Source of the DNA: Gammaproteobacteria bacterium
GTDB taxonomy: Bacteria > Pseudomonadota > Gammaproteobacteria > Arenicellales > Poriferihabitantaceae
Assembly (NCBI GenBank): GCA_022822625.1
Contig: JAJEAV010000050.1
Coordinates: 1-64,000 of the forward strand
Direction: 5' to 3'
DNA length: 64,000 nt
Under the pieces are notes generated by a model. The model had not been told where the DNA came from. It was given only the letters and a program-made list of their open reading frames with translations, and made no database searches. Positions 1-9,355 of this stretch are shown one piece after another. A program made the position numbers and the translations under genes. The first letter of the stretch is position 1. Every line of letters begins with the position of its first letter.

Positions 1-6
1 TTCACA

Positions 7-1761
7 AATAGGCACTAACATATTTCGGCATGCACGTCTCCATCACCAGCACCACCATCCGCGGCAAGTCCTATCACTACAAGCTGCTTCGCGAAACCTA
101 CGTCGACCCGCAAGGCAAGGTCCAGAAGCGCACACTGGCCAGCCTCAACGCACTCGATGACCGGGCCATCGAACTGCTCAGGGGACATCTTGCCGGACAG
201 ACCTTCGTGACCGCCGATCAGGCATTCCGGATCGACAGCAGCCGGATTCACGGGCCGGTGCTTGCGGTCCTGCGTGCCTTCGAGCATCTCGGAATCCCCC
301 GGCTGATCAGCTCGACAGCCAGCCGACAGAGGGACCTGGTGTGCGCGATGATTGCCGCCCGCATCATTCAGCCACATGCCAAGCTGGCCACCACACGCTG
401 GTGGAACACCACCACCCTGGCCGAACACTATGCGGTGGCGGATGCCGAAGTCGAAGAGCTGTACGAGGCCATGGACTGGCTGTTCCGGCGTCAGCACCGG
501 ATTCAGGGTAAGCTGGCGAAGCGCCTGCTGGCGGATGCGGACCTGGTGCTGTATGACCTGACCTCGACCTGGTTCGAGGGAGCGACCTGCGACCTGGCCC
601 GGTTCGGATACAGCCGTGACCGCAAGAGAGGAAGGCAGCAGCTGAACCTCGGCCTGCTGTGCGACCGTCTGGGGCGGCCGGTGTCGGTCTCGGTGCATCC
701 GGGCAATGTTTCCGATGCGAAGACCCTGATGGACGAGGTACGACGCCTGAAGCAGCAGTTCTCGCTCGAGAGGGTAGTGCTGGTCGGCGACCGTGGGATG
801 ATGGTCCAGGCACATATCGATGCGTTACGCAGACACCACCACTTCGACTGGATTACCGCGATCAGGAGCGGCACCATCCGCAAGCTGCAGCGGGGCGGAT
901 TCATCGATCCCGATGACCGGGCCAGTCTGGTGGAGATGACCCATCCCGATTTCCCTGGCGAACGGCTGCTGGTGTGCCGCAATGCGGCACTGGCCCGGCG
1001 ACGGGCCCACCGGCGGGAGGAACTGCTTCAGGCGACCGAGAGCGCGCTCGGGGAGATCCGCGATGCGGTAGGGCGCAACACTCTTCAGGGAGCCGACAGG
1101 ATCGGCATCCGGGTCGGGGAGCGGATCAGCCGGCACCGCATGAAGAAACACTTCACGTGCGAGATTACCGATCGGTCGTTCACGTTCCGGCGCAACCGGC
1201 AATCGATCCTCGCCGAGCAGGCTCTTGACGGCCTTTACGTGATTCGCACCTCACTCTCGAAACGACAGGCGAGTGCCGCCGACTGCGTTCGCGGATACAA
1301 GTCCCTGTGTGCCGTGGAACGGGCCTTTCGGACACTCAAGACCACCCATCTCCAGGTCCATCCGATCCATCACCGGCTGACCGACCGGGTCATCGCCCAC
1401 CTGTTCCTGTGCATGCTCGCCTATCATGTCGAGTGGCACATGCGGGAAGCCTGGCGCCCGATCACCTTCGCCGATACCGAACTTCGGGACGAGGCTCCCG
1501 GAGGTGACCCGGTGGCCCCGGCAAGGCGCTCCGCATCGGCGGAGCGCAAGGCCCATACGGGATTGCTGGAAGATGGCACCGCCGCCCACAGTTTCGATAC
1601 ACTGATGCAGTACCTCGCAACGATCACCCGGAACCGATGCCGGGTCGAGGGCACCGGAGTCACCTTCGACACCACCACGCAACCCGATTCGCTGCAGGAC
1701 ACCGCCCTGTCCCTGCTCGATGACATCAGGAAACTGGCCAGGAAATCCGAATAGGCACTAA
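7..1761 (+). mobile_element. IS1634-type insertion sequence with 12-bp flanking direct repeats
   Basis: The element holds one complete transposase gene (30-1754). The 12-mer AATAGGCACTAA occurs directly at both ends (7-18 and 1750-1761) and could be a target-site duplication or a terminal motif. The right copy overlaps the transposase stop codon. Inverted termini are poorly conserved: reading inward, both ends show a short TATT(T)CGG block, so the exact tips are uncertain. The element is visibly much more GC-rich than the chromosome around it, which points to recent acquisition. Confidence 0.75.
30..1754 (+). CDS. IS1634-family DDE transposase
   Basis: A 574-residue transposase of the IS4-like DDE superfamily that would cut and paste the surrounding element. 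A plausible catalytic triad is visible: Asp in YDLTSTW near residue 176, Asp in LVGDRG near residue 254, and Glu in AVERAFRTLKT near residue 430. The spacing and the YDLT, DRG and final helix contexts are those of the IS1634 group. The N-terminal 120 residues would be the DNA-binding part. Length is full for the family and there are no internal stops, so it may be active. Base composition is clearly GC-richer than the neighbours. The family call is by motif recognition only. Confidence 0.85.
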   Translation: MHVSITSTTIRGKSYHYKLLRETYVDPQGKVQKRTLASLNALDDRAIELLRGHLAGQTFVTADQAFRIDSSRIHGPVLAVLRAFEHLGIPRLISSTASRQRDLVCAMIAARIIQPHAKLATTRWWNTTTLAEHYAVADAEVEELYEAMDWLFRRQHRIQGKLAKRLLADADLVLYDLTSTWFEGATCDLARFGYSRDRKRGRQQLNLGLLCDRLGRPVSVSVHPGNVSDAKTLMDEVRRLKQQFSLERVVLVGDRGMMVQAHIDALRRHHHFDWITAIRSGTIRKLQRGGFIDPDDRASLVEMTHPDFPGERLLVCRNAALARRRAHRREELLQATESALGEIRDAVGRNTLQGADRIGIRVGERISRHRMKKHFTCEITDRSFTFRRNRQSILAEQALDGLYVIRTSLSKRQASAADCVRGYKSLCAVERAFRTLKTTHLQVHPIHHRLTDRVIAHLFLCMLAYHVEWHMREAWRPITFADTELRDEAPGGDPVAPARRSASAERKAHTGLLEDGTAAHSFDTLMQYLATITRNRCRVEGTGVTFDTTTQPDSLQDTALSLLDDIRKLARKSE

Positions 1762-2059
1762 ACTACAAAAAAAGATACGCCGATAATTGCTCTATACGCT
1801 TGATTTGCATAGATATACTGACCTGAACATGCTCAGAACTTCAGGTTAAACTTAGGTTGGGTTACGTACTGTTTCCACTCCCGGGCACAAATCGGCATAG
1901 ATATTCTTTACGCCGAATAAATTCACCATATCCGGGCGCAGTTCAAGAGCGGAATTCTCCTGCCGACTATTCTGCTGGCAATAGATGCTCGAAGCACCGG
2001 TTTGTCAGCGTTCTGAGAAACGCTACCAGCACATCAATGCGTCGATTGTCCGATGCCGG
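1762..2059. other. Non-coding stretch between the IS and the iron transporter genes
   Basis: About 300 bases with no gene I can support on either strand. It holds the region downstream of the minus-strand ABC ATPase gene and the right flank of the insertion sequence. I see no clear terminator hairpin. Confidence 0.4.
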
Positions 2060-3157
2060 TCAGTGTCGGCCCCGGACATGTGCCCCCAGATCAGGCAGGC
2101 CAGCTCGCGGAAAAACTACCATGTGCTGCAGGTCCAGGCGAATCCTGATCTCTCCCCCGGGTTGGTGGGCATGATGGCTCGGCACTTGGCACATGACCCG
2201 GGATCCATCATTCAGCACAAGAGTGTAGAGATGGTCGGCGCCACGAAATGCACTGGACTCGACCCGGGCCGTGATGTGGCCCCGGGGATCATAGTGAATA
2301 TCATCCGGCCTGAGCAAAAGATCCACCTCGGTGCCGTTGGGATAGGACACGGACATTTCCCCGGCAAGCACCCCGAAGGTGGTATCCAACTGGTTTTCAT
2401 CCAGCACCCTGGCCTGTATGAAGACTCCACGCCCGATAAATTCGGCGATGAATCGATTCGCTGGCCAATGGTACAGGTTGTAACCGAAGTCCCACTGGTG
2501 TAGCCGACCGCTGTTGATTACGCCCACCAAGTCGGAAAACGCAAACGCTTCCAGCTGGTCATGGGTGACCAAGAGAGCGGTGACACCATCCTGACGCAAT
2601 ACCTCGCGGATCTCACGGGCCAGCTGTTCCCTGAGTTCCAGATCCTGACCACTGAACGGCTCATCCAGAAGCAGTAGATCTGGGCCTGGTGCGATGGCGC
2701 GGATCAATGCCACCCGCTGTTGCTGGCCGCCCGACAACTCATGCGGATACATGTCCGCATACCGTTCCAGACCGACCAGTTCCAACAGTTTGAACACACG
2801 CCGGCGGATTGCGTCTTGACCCCTCTGCCGGATACCGAAGCCCACGTTACCGAAGACGGTAAGATGGGGAAACAAAGCCAGGTCCTGAAATACCATGCCG
2901 ATTCTGCGGCGCTCCGGCGCCAGATGTTGGCCGGCTCCAGAGACAGTCTGGCCGCGGATCTGGATCCGACCCTGGGAAGGCTGTTCAAAGCCGGCTATGG
3001 TACGAAGAAGGGTAGTTTTTCCACAGCCACTGGGACCAAGCAAGCTGCCTATTTCTCCGTCTTCCAGGGAAAAACTCACGTTGTCGACAACCCGGAACCC
3101 TCCGAGCTCAACGCTGACACCACTGATTTCCAGATGATTCTGGGATTTCGTATTCAT
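2060..3157 (-). CDS. fbpC: Iron(III) ABC transporter ATP-binding protein (FbpC-like)
   Basis: Cytoplasmic ATPase of a ferric-iron importer, 365 residues. Walker A GPSGCGKT is at 41-48, the Q-loop Gln near 91, the signature LSGGQQQR at 141-148, Walker B LLLLDE at 161-166 and the switch His near 199. A C-terminal beta domain of about 120 residues follows, as in the CUT1/FbpC/PotA group. The start codon overlaps the stop of the upstream permease gene (ATGA, 3154-3157), which implies translational coupling. It is the last gene of the operon starting at 8457. Assignment to iron rather than another substrate rests on the FbpA-type binding protein and the Fur site of the operon. Confidence 0.88.
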   Translation of the reverse strand: MNTKSQNHLEISGVSVELGGFRVVDNVSFSLEDGEIGSLLGPSGCGKTTLLRTIAGFEQPSQGRIQIRGQTVSGAGQHLAPERRRIGMVFQDLALFPHLTVFGNVGFGIRQRGQDAIRRRVFKLLELVGLERYADMYPHELSGGQQQRVALIRAIAPGPDLLLLDEPFSGQDLELREQLAREIREVLRQDGVTALLVTHDQLEAFAFSDLVGVINSGRLHQWDFGYNLYHWPANRFIAEFIGRGVFIQARVLDENQLDTTFGVLAGEMSVSYPNGTEVDLLLRPDDIHYDPRGHITARVESSAFRGADHLYTLVLNDGSRVMCQVPSHHAHQPGGEIRIRLDLQHMVVFPRAGLPDLGAHVRGRH

Positions 3158-4839
3158 ATGGGTCGGGTACCGGCCCGTGATCTGCTGATGGCCCCACTCA
3201 GCAGAATCACGGGGATGATGCCCACGGCAACGATGGCGAGCGCGGCGGTCGAGGAATCGGCCAGGCGTTCGTCTGATGCAAGTTCGTAGGCTCGCACCGC
3301 CAGGGTATTGAAGTCGAATGGGCGGAGAATCAGCGTTGCAGGCAACTCCTTCATCACATCCACGAATACGATTACGATAGCGGTCAGCAGGCTTCCCTTC
3401 AAAATCGGCAGGTGAATTTCACGCAGTACGGAAGCCCGGTTGCTACCCATGGATCGGGCAGCATCATCCATGGCAGGTTTGACTTTCTCAAGTCCTGCCT
3501 CAACGGTTTGCAGGGAAACCGCAAGGAAACGGACCGTGTAGGCGAAGAGCAGTACGAACACGGTGCCGCTGAACATCAGCCCCACACCCATATCGAAATA
3601 TTCCCGGGTCCAACGATTCAGCGCGTTGTCCAGTGCACCGAACGGTATCAGTACGCCTACGGCGATCACGGTGCCCGGTATGGCATAGCCCATGGATGAC
3701 AGTCGTGAGAAAAACCGCATGGCTCTTGAAGGGTGAATGCGGTTTCCGTAACCTAGAATCAGCGCGGCCACCCGCGCCACGACAGCAGCCCCCGCCGCCA
3801 GGGAGAAACTATGCCAGGCCAGGGTGACAAACCTGCGATCGATCATGGTCTCATAGGTTTCCAGGGCCCAGATGATCAGCTGTATGGTCGGTATGACAAA
3901 ACCAAACAGAAATGGCAACAGGCAGGCGATGAAGGCGAGTGCTGCCCAGCCGCGGGAAAGCCTGATATCCGGCAACCGCTGGTAGCGGTTGGTGGTATGG
4001 TGAAAGTGTGCGCGGCGGCGGGACCAACGTTCCAGCAGAATCAGGGCGAACACGAAAATCAGCAGAAACGCCGAAAGCTGTGCTGCCGCAACGGCGTCGA
4101 ACATGCCAAACCATGTGCGGTAGATGCCGGTGGTGAAGGTGCTGACACCGAAATACTGCACGGTGCCGAAATCCGCCAGGGTTTCCATGAGTGCCAGGGA
4201 CAGCCCAGCCACGATCGCAGGCCGTGCCAACGGCACGGCGACTTTGGAAAAACTTTTCCAGGGACTACAGCCCAGGGTCCTGCTCACCTCCAGCACGCAG
4301 ACCGACTGGCCGATGAATGCCGCCCTTGTAAGCAGATAGACGTAGGGGTACAGCACCAGTGAAAACATGACAATGGCGCCACCGATCGAGCGCACCTCGG
4401 GAAACCAGTACTCCCCGTACGATAGCCCGAACGAACCGCGAATCCATCCCTGAAATGGGCCACTCACATCCAGCATCCCTGTATACGTATAGGCAATGAT
4501 GTATGCCGGCATTGCCAGTGGCAGTAGCAGTAGCCAGGTCAGAAGGTTCCGTCCCGGGAATCTGTACATGCTGGTGAGCCATGCTGTGGTGATGCCAATG
4601 CTCCCCGCGCCCAGGGTAACACCCACCATGAGCCACAACGAGTTCCTGACATACTCCGGCAGGACAGTGTCAACCAGATGTGGCCAGTTCTCGCTCGCCG
4701 GGGTAAAAAGGTAAACGCAGACAGCGCCAATGGGCATCAGTATGATCAGCGACGTCAACGCGCCGGCGATCGCCCAGCCACCGGGCAACCGCAACAGACC
4801 CAGAGCGTTTCCCCCGGCAGGTAATGCAACGCTACGCAT
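3154..4839 (-). CDS. fbpB: Iron(III) ABC transporter permease (FbpB-like)
   Basis: Inner-membrane permease of 561 residues containing two fused binding-protein-dependent transport domains, each with about six membrane segments and an EAA-type cytoplasmic loop, as in FbpB/HitB/SfuB. It moves ferric iron delivered by the periplasmic binding protein into the cytoplasm, powered by the ATPase encoded immediately downstream. It begins at ATG 4839, overlaps the ATPase start by four bases, and is separated from the binding-protein gene upstream by about 147 bases. No disruptions are seen. Confidence 0.88.
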   Translation of the reverse strand: MRSVALPAGGNALGLLRLPGGWAIAGALTSLIILMPIGAVCVYLFTPASENWPHLVDTVLPEYVRNSLWLMVGVTLGAGSIGITTAWLTSMYRFPGRNLLTWLLLLPLAMPAYIIAYTYTGMLDVSGPFQGWIRGSFGLSYGEYWFPEVRSIGGAIVMFSLVLYPYVYLLTRAAFIGQSVCVLEVSRTLGCSPWKSFSKVAVPLARPAIVAGLSLALMETLADFGTVQYFGVSTFTTGIYRTWFGMFDAVAAAQLSAFLLIFVFALILLERWSRRRAHFHHTTNRYQRLPDIRLSRGWAALAFIACLLPFLFGFVIPTIQLIIWALETYETMIDRRFVTLAWHSFSLAAGAAVVARVAALILGYGNRIHPSRAMRFFSRLSSMGYAIPGTVIAVGVLIPFGALDNALNRWTREYFDMGVGLMFSGTVFVLLFAYTVRFLAVSLQTVEAGLEKVKPAMDDAARSMGSNRASVLREIHLPILKGSLLTAIVIVFVDVMKELPATLILRPFDFNTLAVRAYELASDERLADSSTAALAIVAVGIIPVILLSGAISRSRAGTRPI

Positions 4840-4986
4840 TACGGGAGCGCCGAATCATTGGGGGATCCCCATTGCAGGTCGACGCGACAATGCCGTGCAT
4901 CGGGCCGGCTTGTTATGGGCAATACCAAAATACGATCAAATGACTGGAGGCGGGTCGCGGATTATACCTGACACTTCGCGCAGCAC

Positions 4987-6018
4987 TCAACGCCATCCGG
5001 CCCGATCCATCAGTTGCAGCGCCGCCTTGTTGTTTTGACCAAGCAGTGTCAGGTTGAGGGTATCGGCCCTGAACTCCCCTAGCTGGCGTAGTGTATCCGA
5101 AATGGGCGCCCCAGGCACAACCGGATACTCGTTGTTGACTTCGGCGTACCAGCTTTGCGATTCCGGCGTCACAAGAAATTCCAACAGGGCTTCTGCCGCA
5201 TCCTTGTGACGGGCATAACGAACAATGCCGGCACCGCTGACATTGACGTGGGCTCCACGGCCGTCCTGATTCGGCCAAAACACTCCTATTTTTTCCGCAG
5301 TCGCACGATCCTTTTCCTTGTCGCTGTTGAGGAGGCGCCCGAAATAATAAGTATTGACCAGTGTAATATCGCATTGCCCGGCAGCCACCGCGTGCAGTTG
5401 GTCCGTATCACCTCCGCCAGGTTTGCGGGCAAAATTCGCCACCAGCCCCCGGGCCCATTCCTCCGTCCTCTCCTCACCCAGATGCTCGATCATGGAGGCA
5501 ACCAGTGACTGGTTGTAGATATTGCTCGACGAGCGTATGCAAAGGCGGCCGCGCCATTTTCCGTCTGCCAGTGCTTCATAGGTGGATAGTTCCACCGGGT
5601 CAACCCGATCCCTGGCGTAGAAGATAACCCTGGCACGACGGGAAAGACCGAACCACTGGCTGTCCTCGTCCCGCAGATGAAGTGGAATGGTGTCATTCAG
5701 AACGGGGTTACTGATCGATTGCAGGATACCCGCGGACTTGGCGCGCTGCAGCCGACCGGCGTCCACTGTGATGAAGACATCCGCGGGTGTCGCCTCACCC
5801 TCGATTTCAATCCGCTTCAGAAGGCCGTCCGCCTTTCCGGTAACAAGCCGGAAGCCGATTCCCGTGTCCGCCTCGAATCTCTGCAAGAGTGGGAGTATAA
5901 GCGCCTCCTTTCGCGCGGAATAGATATTAACGACATCCTCTGCAGCCACCGGTGCAGAACCCGCAATCATCGATGCCAGCGCCAATGCCAGGCGGAAGTG
6001 TGAATTAATCGATTTCAT
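4987..6018 (-). CDS. fbpA: Periplasmic ferric-iron-binding protein (FbpA-like)
   Basis: Solute-binding protein of 343 residues with a clear signal peptide (charged start, hydrophobic core, cleavage after about APVAA near residue 26). The mature N-terminus carries the NIYSARKE block typical of FbpA/IdiA proteins. The adjacent tyrosines at 224-225 (NTYYFG) match the Tyr pair that coordinates Fe(III) in this family. It captures ferric iron in the periplasm and hands it to FbpB. The ATG at 6018 lies inside the 3' end of the upstream hydroxylase gene (14-base overlap), so the two are probably co-translated. Confidence 0.9.
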   Translation of the reverse strand: MKSINSHFRLALALASMIAGSAPVAAEDVVNIYSARKEALILPLLQRFEADTGIGFRLVTGKADGLLKRIEIEGEATPADVFITVDAGRLQRAKSAGILQSISNPVLNDTIPLHLRDEDSQWFGLSRRARVIFYARDRVDPVELSTYEALADGKWRGRLCIRSSSNIYNQSLVASMIEHLGEERTEEWARGLVANFARKPGGGDTDQLHAVAAGQCDITLVNTYYFGRLLNSDKEKDRATAEKIGVFWPNQDGRGAHVNVSGAGIVRYARHKDAAEALLEFLVTPESQSWYAEVNNEYPVVPGAPISDTLRQLGEFRADTLNLTLLGQNNKAALQLMDRAGWR

Positions 6019-7042
6019 AAATGGCTCGGTTGCTTTGATATTGATCGGTTGGCACCAGAGGTGGGGTCAATTGCCTGCGCCAGCGCCGGATAAAAATTCG
6101 GTGAAGAAACCCCACCCCTTCCCGGAAAGGCAAAAGATACAGGGTGTACAGTGAATGTGGATCGGCTACGGCCGGCCCCAGACCGTAGCGAAGTTCCTGG
6201 TTCGGCTCGGAATGACAGTAGGTGCCGAACAATCGGTCCCAGCAAGCCAGCACCACTCCGAAGTTTCGGTCATGATGCCGGGGATTCTCAGAATGGTGAA
6301 TCTGGTGTTGCGCAGGTGATAGCAGAAAATTTTCCAGCCAGGACCAGTAGCGGATGGGCACCTCGCTGTGGCGCAAGTTGGCTCCCAGGGCATTGAACAC
6401 AAACTTGAACGCGTTGGCACCGAGTACCATGACAAGACTGACCCGGTCGCCAAAACCATACACGAATATCCCGATGCACAATCCCTGCACAAGTGCACCG
6501 CGCAGGACAAACAGGATTCCCTCCACCGGGTGAGTGCGAAGCACCGTCAGCGGGTTCAATCGGGTTGCGCTGTGATGCACCTTGTGGAATGCCCACAGTA
6601 GCGGAACGGCGTGCATGAGGCGGTGGACGACGTAACGGGCTAGGTCGTCCACCACGAACAACACCAGGGTAAATCCTGCGGCAATGGCCCAGGCCGGCGC
6701 GTCGGGAAGCAGGCTTGCCCTGCCATCGAATAGGTCATGCAGCAGCGAAAAGCAGAATACGGCCACAGCCGCATGACCCAACAGCCGGGGCACGATGGAT
6801 CCCATGAGGATTGTATTGATCAGGAATACCGCATAATCCGCGCGGGCACTGGCGGAACACCAGAGATCCCGCGCAAGCAGTTTCCTGCATGCACTGACGG
6901 GGCGTTCACGCCCGAGCAGGACCATCCAGATCAGCGCAATGAGGAATGCCGAACCCAGATACCCCCAGAACAGTCTTTTTCTGGGATCGAGGAACTGCCC
7001 CGCCCAATCGGCCAACAGGTTCTGGGCGGTCAGTTCAAACAT
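6005..7042 (-). CDS. Membrane fatty-acid hydroxylase / sterol desaturase family protein
   Basis: Integral membrane protein of 345 residues with several hydrophobic segments and the histidine clusters of the fatty-acid hydroxylase superfamily: HRLMH at 140-144, HKVHH at 153-157 and HQIHH at 246-250, plus further His residues just after. In this family the histidines bind a di-iron centre that hydroxylates or desaturates a lipid substrate. The real substrate is unknown. It lies between the DUF4856 gene and fbpA and overlaps the latter, so it belongs to the Fur-box operon. An iron-dependent enzyme inside an iron-uptake operon is unusual. The alternative reading is a lipid-modifying step tied to iron limitation. 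Confidence 0.85.
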   Translation of the reverse strand: MFELTAQNLLADWAGQFLDPRKRLFWGYLGSAFLIALIWMVLLGRERPVSACRKLLARDLWCSASARADYAVFLINTILMGSIVPRLLGHAAVAVFCFSLLHDLFDGRASLLPDAPAWAIAAGFTLVLFVVDDLARYVVHRLMHAVPLLWAFHKVHHSATRLNPLTVLRTHPVEGILFVLRGALVQGLCIGIFVYGFGDRVSLVMVLGANAFKFVFNALGANLRHSEVPIRYWSWLENFLLSPAQHQIHHSENPRHHDRNFGVVLACWDRLFGTYCHSEPNQELRYGLGPAVADPHSLYTLYLLPFREGVGFLHRIFIRRWRRQLTPPLVPTDQYQSNRAIYEID

Positions 7043-7062
7043 GGTCAGGCATCAGGGATTGA

Positions 7063-8457
7063 TCAGTCATTCTCTGTTGCGAGACTCTCCCCCAGGGATT
7101 CAATCAGGTTCTCGAGCTCTGCTGTGGCGTCATTCTTCCTGGCGCTCAGGCTGTATGCCTCAGCCAGCAGTTTCTGCAACTTGAGCATATGGACCATGTA
7201 GTTACCCATGTCCTGATTGCCACCGATCACATAATCTCCACTGGCGTCGATGCCGATCACCTGGCCGCCGCCAAGCAATACCGGGCCGTATCCGATGAGG
7301 CGATTCATCCTGACACCGACCTCACCCAGATCCTTGCCCCCCGCTTCCAGCGCCATGGCGAAGCCCTTCAATTCGCCCCAGTGTTTTCCGTAGGCCCTGA
7401 AAGCGTCATTGGCGTCGCCGCCGGACTCAACGATCGTTTGAAGTTTTTCCAGGTCCTTGTATACCGATCCCGCATACTTGAACGCCGCTTCTGCAATGAC
7501 CTGTTCCCAGTTGGTCTTGATGGTGTCTGCATAACCAATCAATTGTGCGCGCTGGGCATCTGACAGAGCTTCGCCTTCAGCGGCGGTGATCAGTTTGCGG
7601 CCGTCCAGGAAAGCCCGGAAAATAGTATGCAGATAGTTGGTCCCACTCTTGTCCGCATCTGCGGCATAGTAGGCATGGGCATAGGTCATCTCCCGGTAGA
7701 GGTCCACCTTCCCGTCCTTGTTGTAATCCGCAACACCGATGTCCTTCTTCTTGGCAATTCCATAGGCCTGCTTCGCGTCGAGGCTCAGGGCATGTGCCGG
7801 TGCACCGAAATACCCGAATCCCTCGTCCCAGGAGTGCTCCTTGCCGGTGTAATGCTTGCCCTCGCTGTATGGCTTGTTGTTGGGCTTGTTGTTGGCCGCC
7901 AGTTTTTCATCCAGGTAGTTGTCCACGGCCTGGTTATAGAACACGGCGCCCATGGCAAATTTTGAGATCAACTGGGGGTAGTCGTATCCAGTCAGTGGAT
8001 CAAACCCGCCCTTGGCTGTGGCCGCCTTGTCGATCATGAACTCAATGACCTCGGAACCGGTCATCTTGCGGGGCCAGCCATTGACAACGCCTTTATAGGT
8101 TTTTCCCTTCAAGTCCTTGCCCTTGGAAATCTGATCAACTTCAGTCTGAAGGACAACGAAGTCATCCTTGGATTTGGGATCCAGGATTGCACGACCCTCC
8201 TCCTTGCCGGCGTAGTACGCCATCATTTGCGACTTGATCTCAGCTGCATTGGAACCATCGCCCATTCCGGCAAGTTTCTTGAGGGAGTTGTGGAGAACCT
8301 GGCGTGCAGCCTGACCAGTATATGAGGTTGAATCCGACTTGTCACCGCCATATCCCTTGACGGTGACGGGGAAGGGTCCATAGGATTCAGCCAACGCAGG
8401 CCCACTGATCGCAAGGAGACCGGCGGCAGCAAGTACTAGACAATTCTTTAAAGTCAT
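7063..8457 (-). CDS. DUF4856-family exported protein, first gene of Fur-controlled operon
   Basis: Predicted exported protein of 464 residues with a signal peptide ending near GPALA. The body has the features I associate with DUF4856 proteins: an N-terminal TGQAARQVLHNSLK block, a central KEHSWDEGFGYFGAP block and a helical C-terminus. The function of the family is not established. ATG 8457 is preferred because AGGA lies about nine bases upstream; an in-frame TTG at 8475 is possible but less likely. It is the first gene after the Fur box at 8514-8532 and is followed after 20 bases by the hydroxylase gene. Context suggests a role in iron acquisition at the cell envelope, which is inference. 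Confidence 0.75.
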   Translation of the reverse strand: MTLKNCLVLAAAGLLAISGPALAESYGPFPVTVKGYGGDKSDSTSYTGQAARQVLHNSLKKLAGMGDGSNAAEIKSQMMAYYAGKEEGRAILDPKSKDDFVVLQTEVDQISKGKDLKGKTYKGVVNGWPRKMTGSEVIEFMIDKAATAKGGFDPLTGYDYPQLISKFAMGAVFYNQAVDNYLDEKLAANNKPNNKPYSEGKHYTGKEHSWDEGFGYFGAPAHALSLDAKQAYGIAKKKDIGVADYNKDGKVDLYREMTYAHAYYAADADKSGTNYLHTIFRAFLDGRKLITAAEGEALSDAQRAQLIGYADTIKTNWEQVIAEAAFKYAGSVYKDLEKLQTIVESGGDANDAFRAYGKHWGELKGFAMALEAGGKDLGEVGVRMNRLIGYGPVLLGGGQVIGIDASGDYVIGGNQDMGNYMVHMLKLQKLLAEAYSLSARKNDATAELENLIESLGESLATEND

Positions 8458-8513
8458 GAAATTTATTCCTGTCAATTGTTCGATGAATATAGAATGCCAA
8501 TATGCGTAATGTA

Positions 8514-8532
8514 AATGATAATCATTATCATT
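8514..8532 (-). promoter_or_regulatory. Fur box
   Basis: The 19-base perfect inverted repeat AATGATAATCATTATCATT contains the core TGATAATCATTATCA and closely matches the classic Fur operator. It lies about 57-75 bases upstream of the DUF4856 start, in the promoter region of the minus-strand iron operon. It predicts repression by Fe(II)-Fur when iron is plentiful. The plus-strand gene at 8731 is about 200 bases away and could in principle also respond. Confidence 0.88.
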
Positions 8533-8730
8533 ACAATATTTTTTAACAATTTAATGGAAGTGCCTGGCTGGACATGGAGCACCAGGTCAGTCCGGAGGCA
8601 TCTGCACTCCGCATAATCGCGAAATGGAAATTCCCAGCAGGATGGGGGCAACCCTGTTGCGAGCAAATAGATTGTCAACAACTGATATTTCCCATAGAAT
8701 TGGGGGGTACGGTCATCTGCGAAAACCCCC

Positions 8731-9339
8731 TTGAATTTGCACCGACATACCCTGACTAGTTTCGCCATGCTTGCAATTGGTTTGGGCAGTGCATGGGCCC
8801 AGGACTCCTCGATATCGCTCGGAGAGATGCACAATTGCACAGAACTCAAGATTCCCGAATTTGACGAGACCATGACTCGCCAGGAAAGAGTGGCAATTCT
8901 GGATGCCCTGCTAAATGACGTACTGAGCCGAACAGGAGGATGCGAGACAATGACGACCCATTCTGTCAGTGTAGGGTCCGGGAGTGCCGACGAACAGTTA
9001 CGAGGCACCTCACGAACAGATGCCCTGTCAACGGAAGAAACGGAGGGTGAAGCATCTGGGCAAACCCTGGTTGGGCTTGAATCGGGGCAAGCTGGGTCCG
9101 ATCCTGACCTACAGGAAAACCTTGTTGTATCAGAACCGCAATCGGCCTATCAGGCAATAGCCCCAGATCCCGGAAAACTGCCGGAAGACATTCCACCTAG
9201 CGATTCCGATGATGTAATTGCCAAACAGCTTCGTAAAGCCGCAATCGCCGAAACCGACCCGGAGAAACAAGCCAGGCTATGGAACAAGTACCGACAGTAC
9301 ATGAACCTGCCAACAAGGGAAGCATCGCATGAATTGTGA
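8731..9339 (+). CDS. Exported acidic protein of unknown function, start of vWA/PEGA cluster
   Basis: A 202-residue protein beginning at TTG with a signal peptide (hydrophobic stretch, cleavage after SAWA near residue 23). I know no family for it. The mature protein is acidic, with a Ser/Thr/Glu/Gly-rich low-complexity middle and a basic helical C-terminus. An in-frame stop at 8695 limits upstream extension, and the next ATG (8767) would remove half the signal peptide, so TTG 8731 or 8737 is the likely start. No strong ribosome site is visible. It ends 16 bases before the lipoprotein gene and is probably the first gene of the eight-gene cluster. Confidence 0.6.
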   Translation: MNLHRHTLTSFAMLAIGLGSAWAQDSSISLGEMHNCTELKIPEFDETMTRQERVAILDALLNDVLSRTGGCETMTTHSVSVGSGSADEQLRGTSRTDALSTEETEGEASGQTLVGLESGQAGSDPDLQENLVVSEPQSAYQAIAPDPGKLPEDIPPSDSDDVIAKQLRKAAIAETDPEKQARLWNKYRQYMNLPTREASHEL

Positions 9340-9355
9340 CTAGAACTACACAGTA

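Noticed and set aside
15-815. Long minus-strand open frames inside the transposase gene
   Set aside because: They are antisense shadows of a GC-rich gene; the plus-strand frame has the DDE motifs and full family length.
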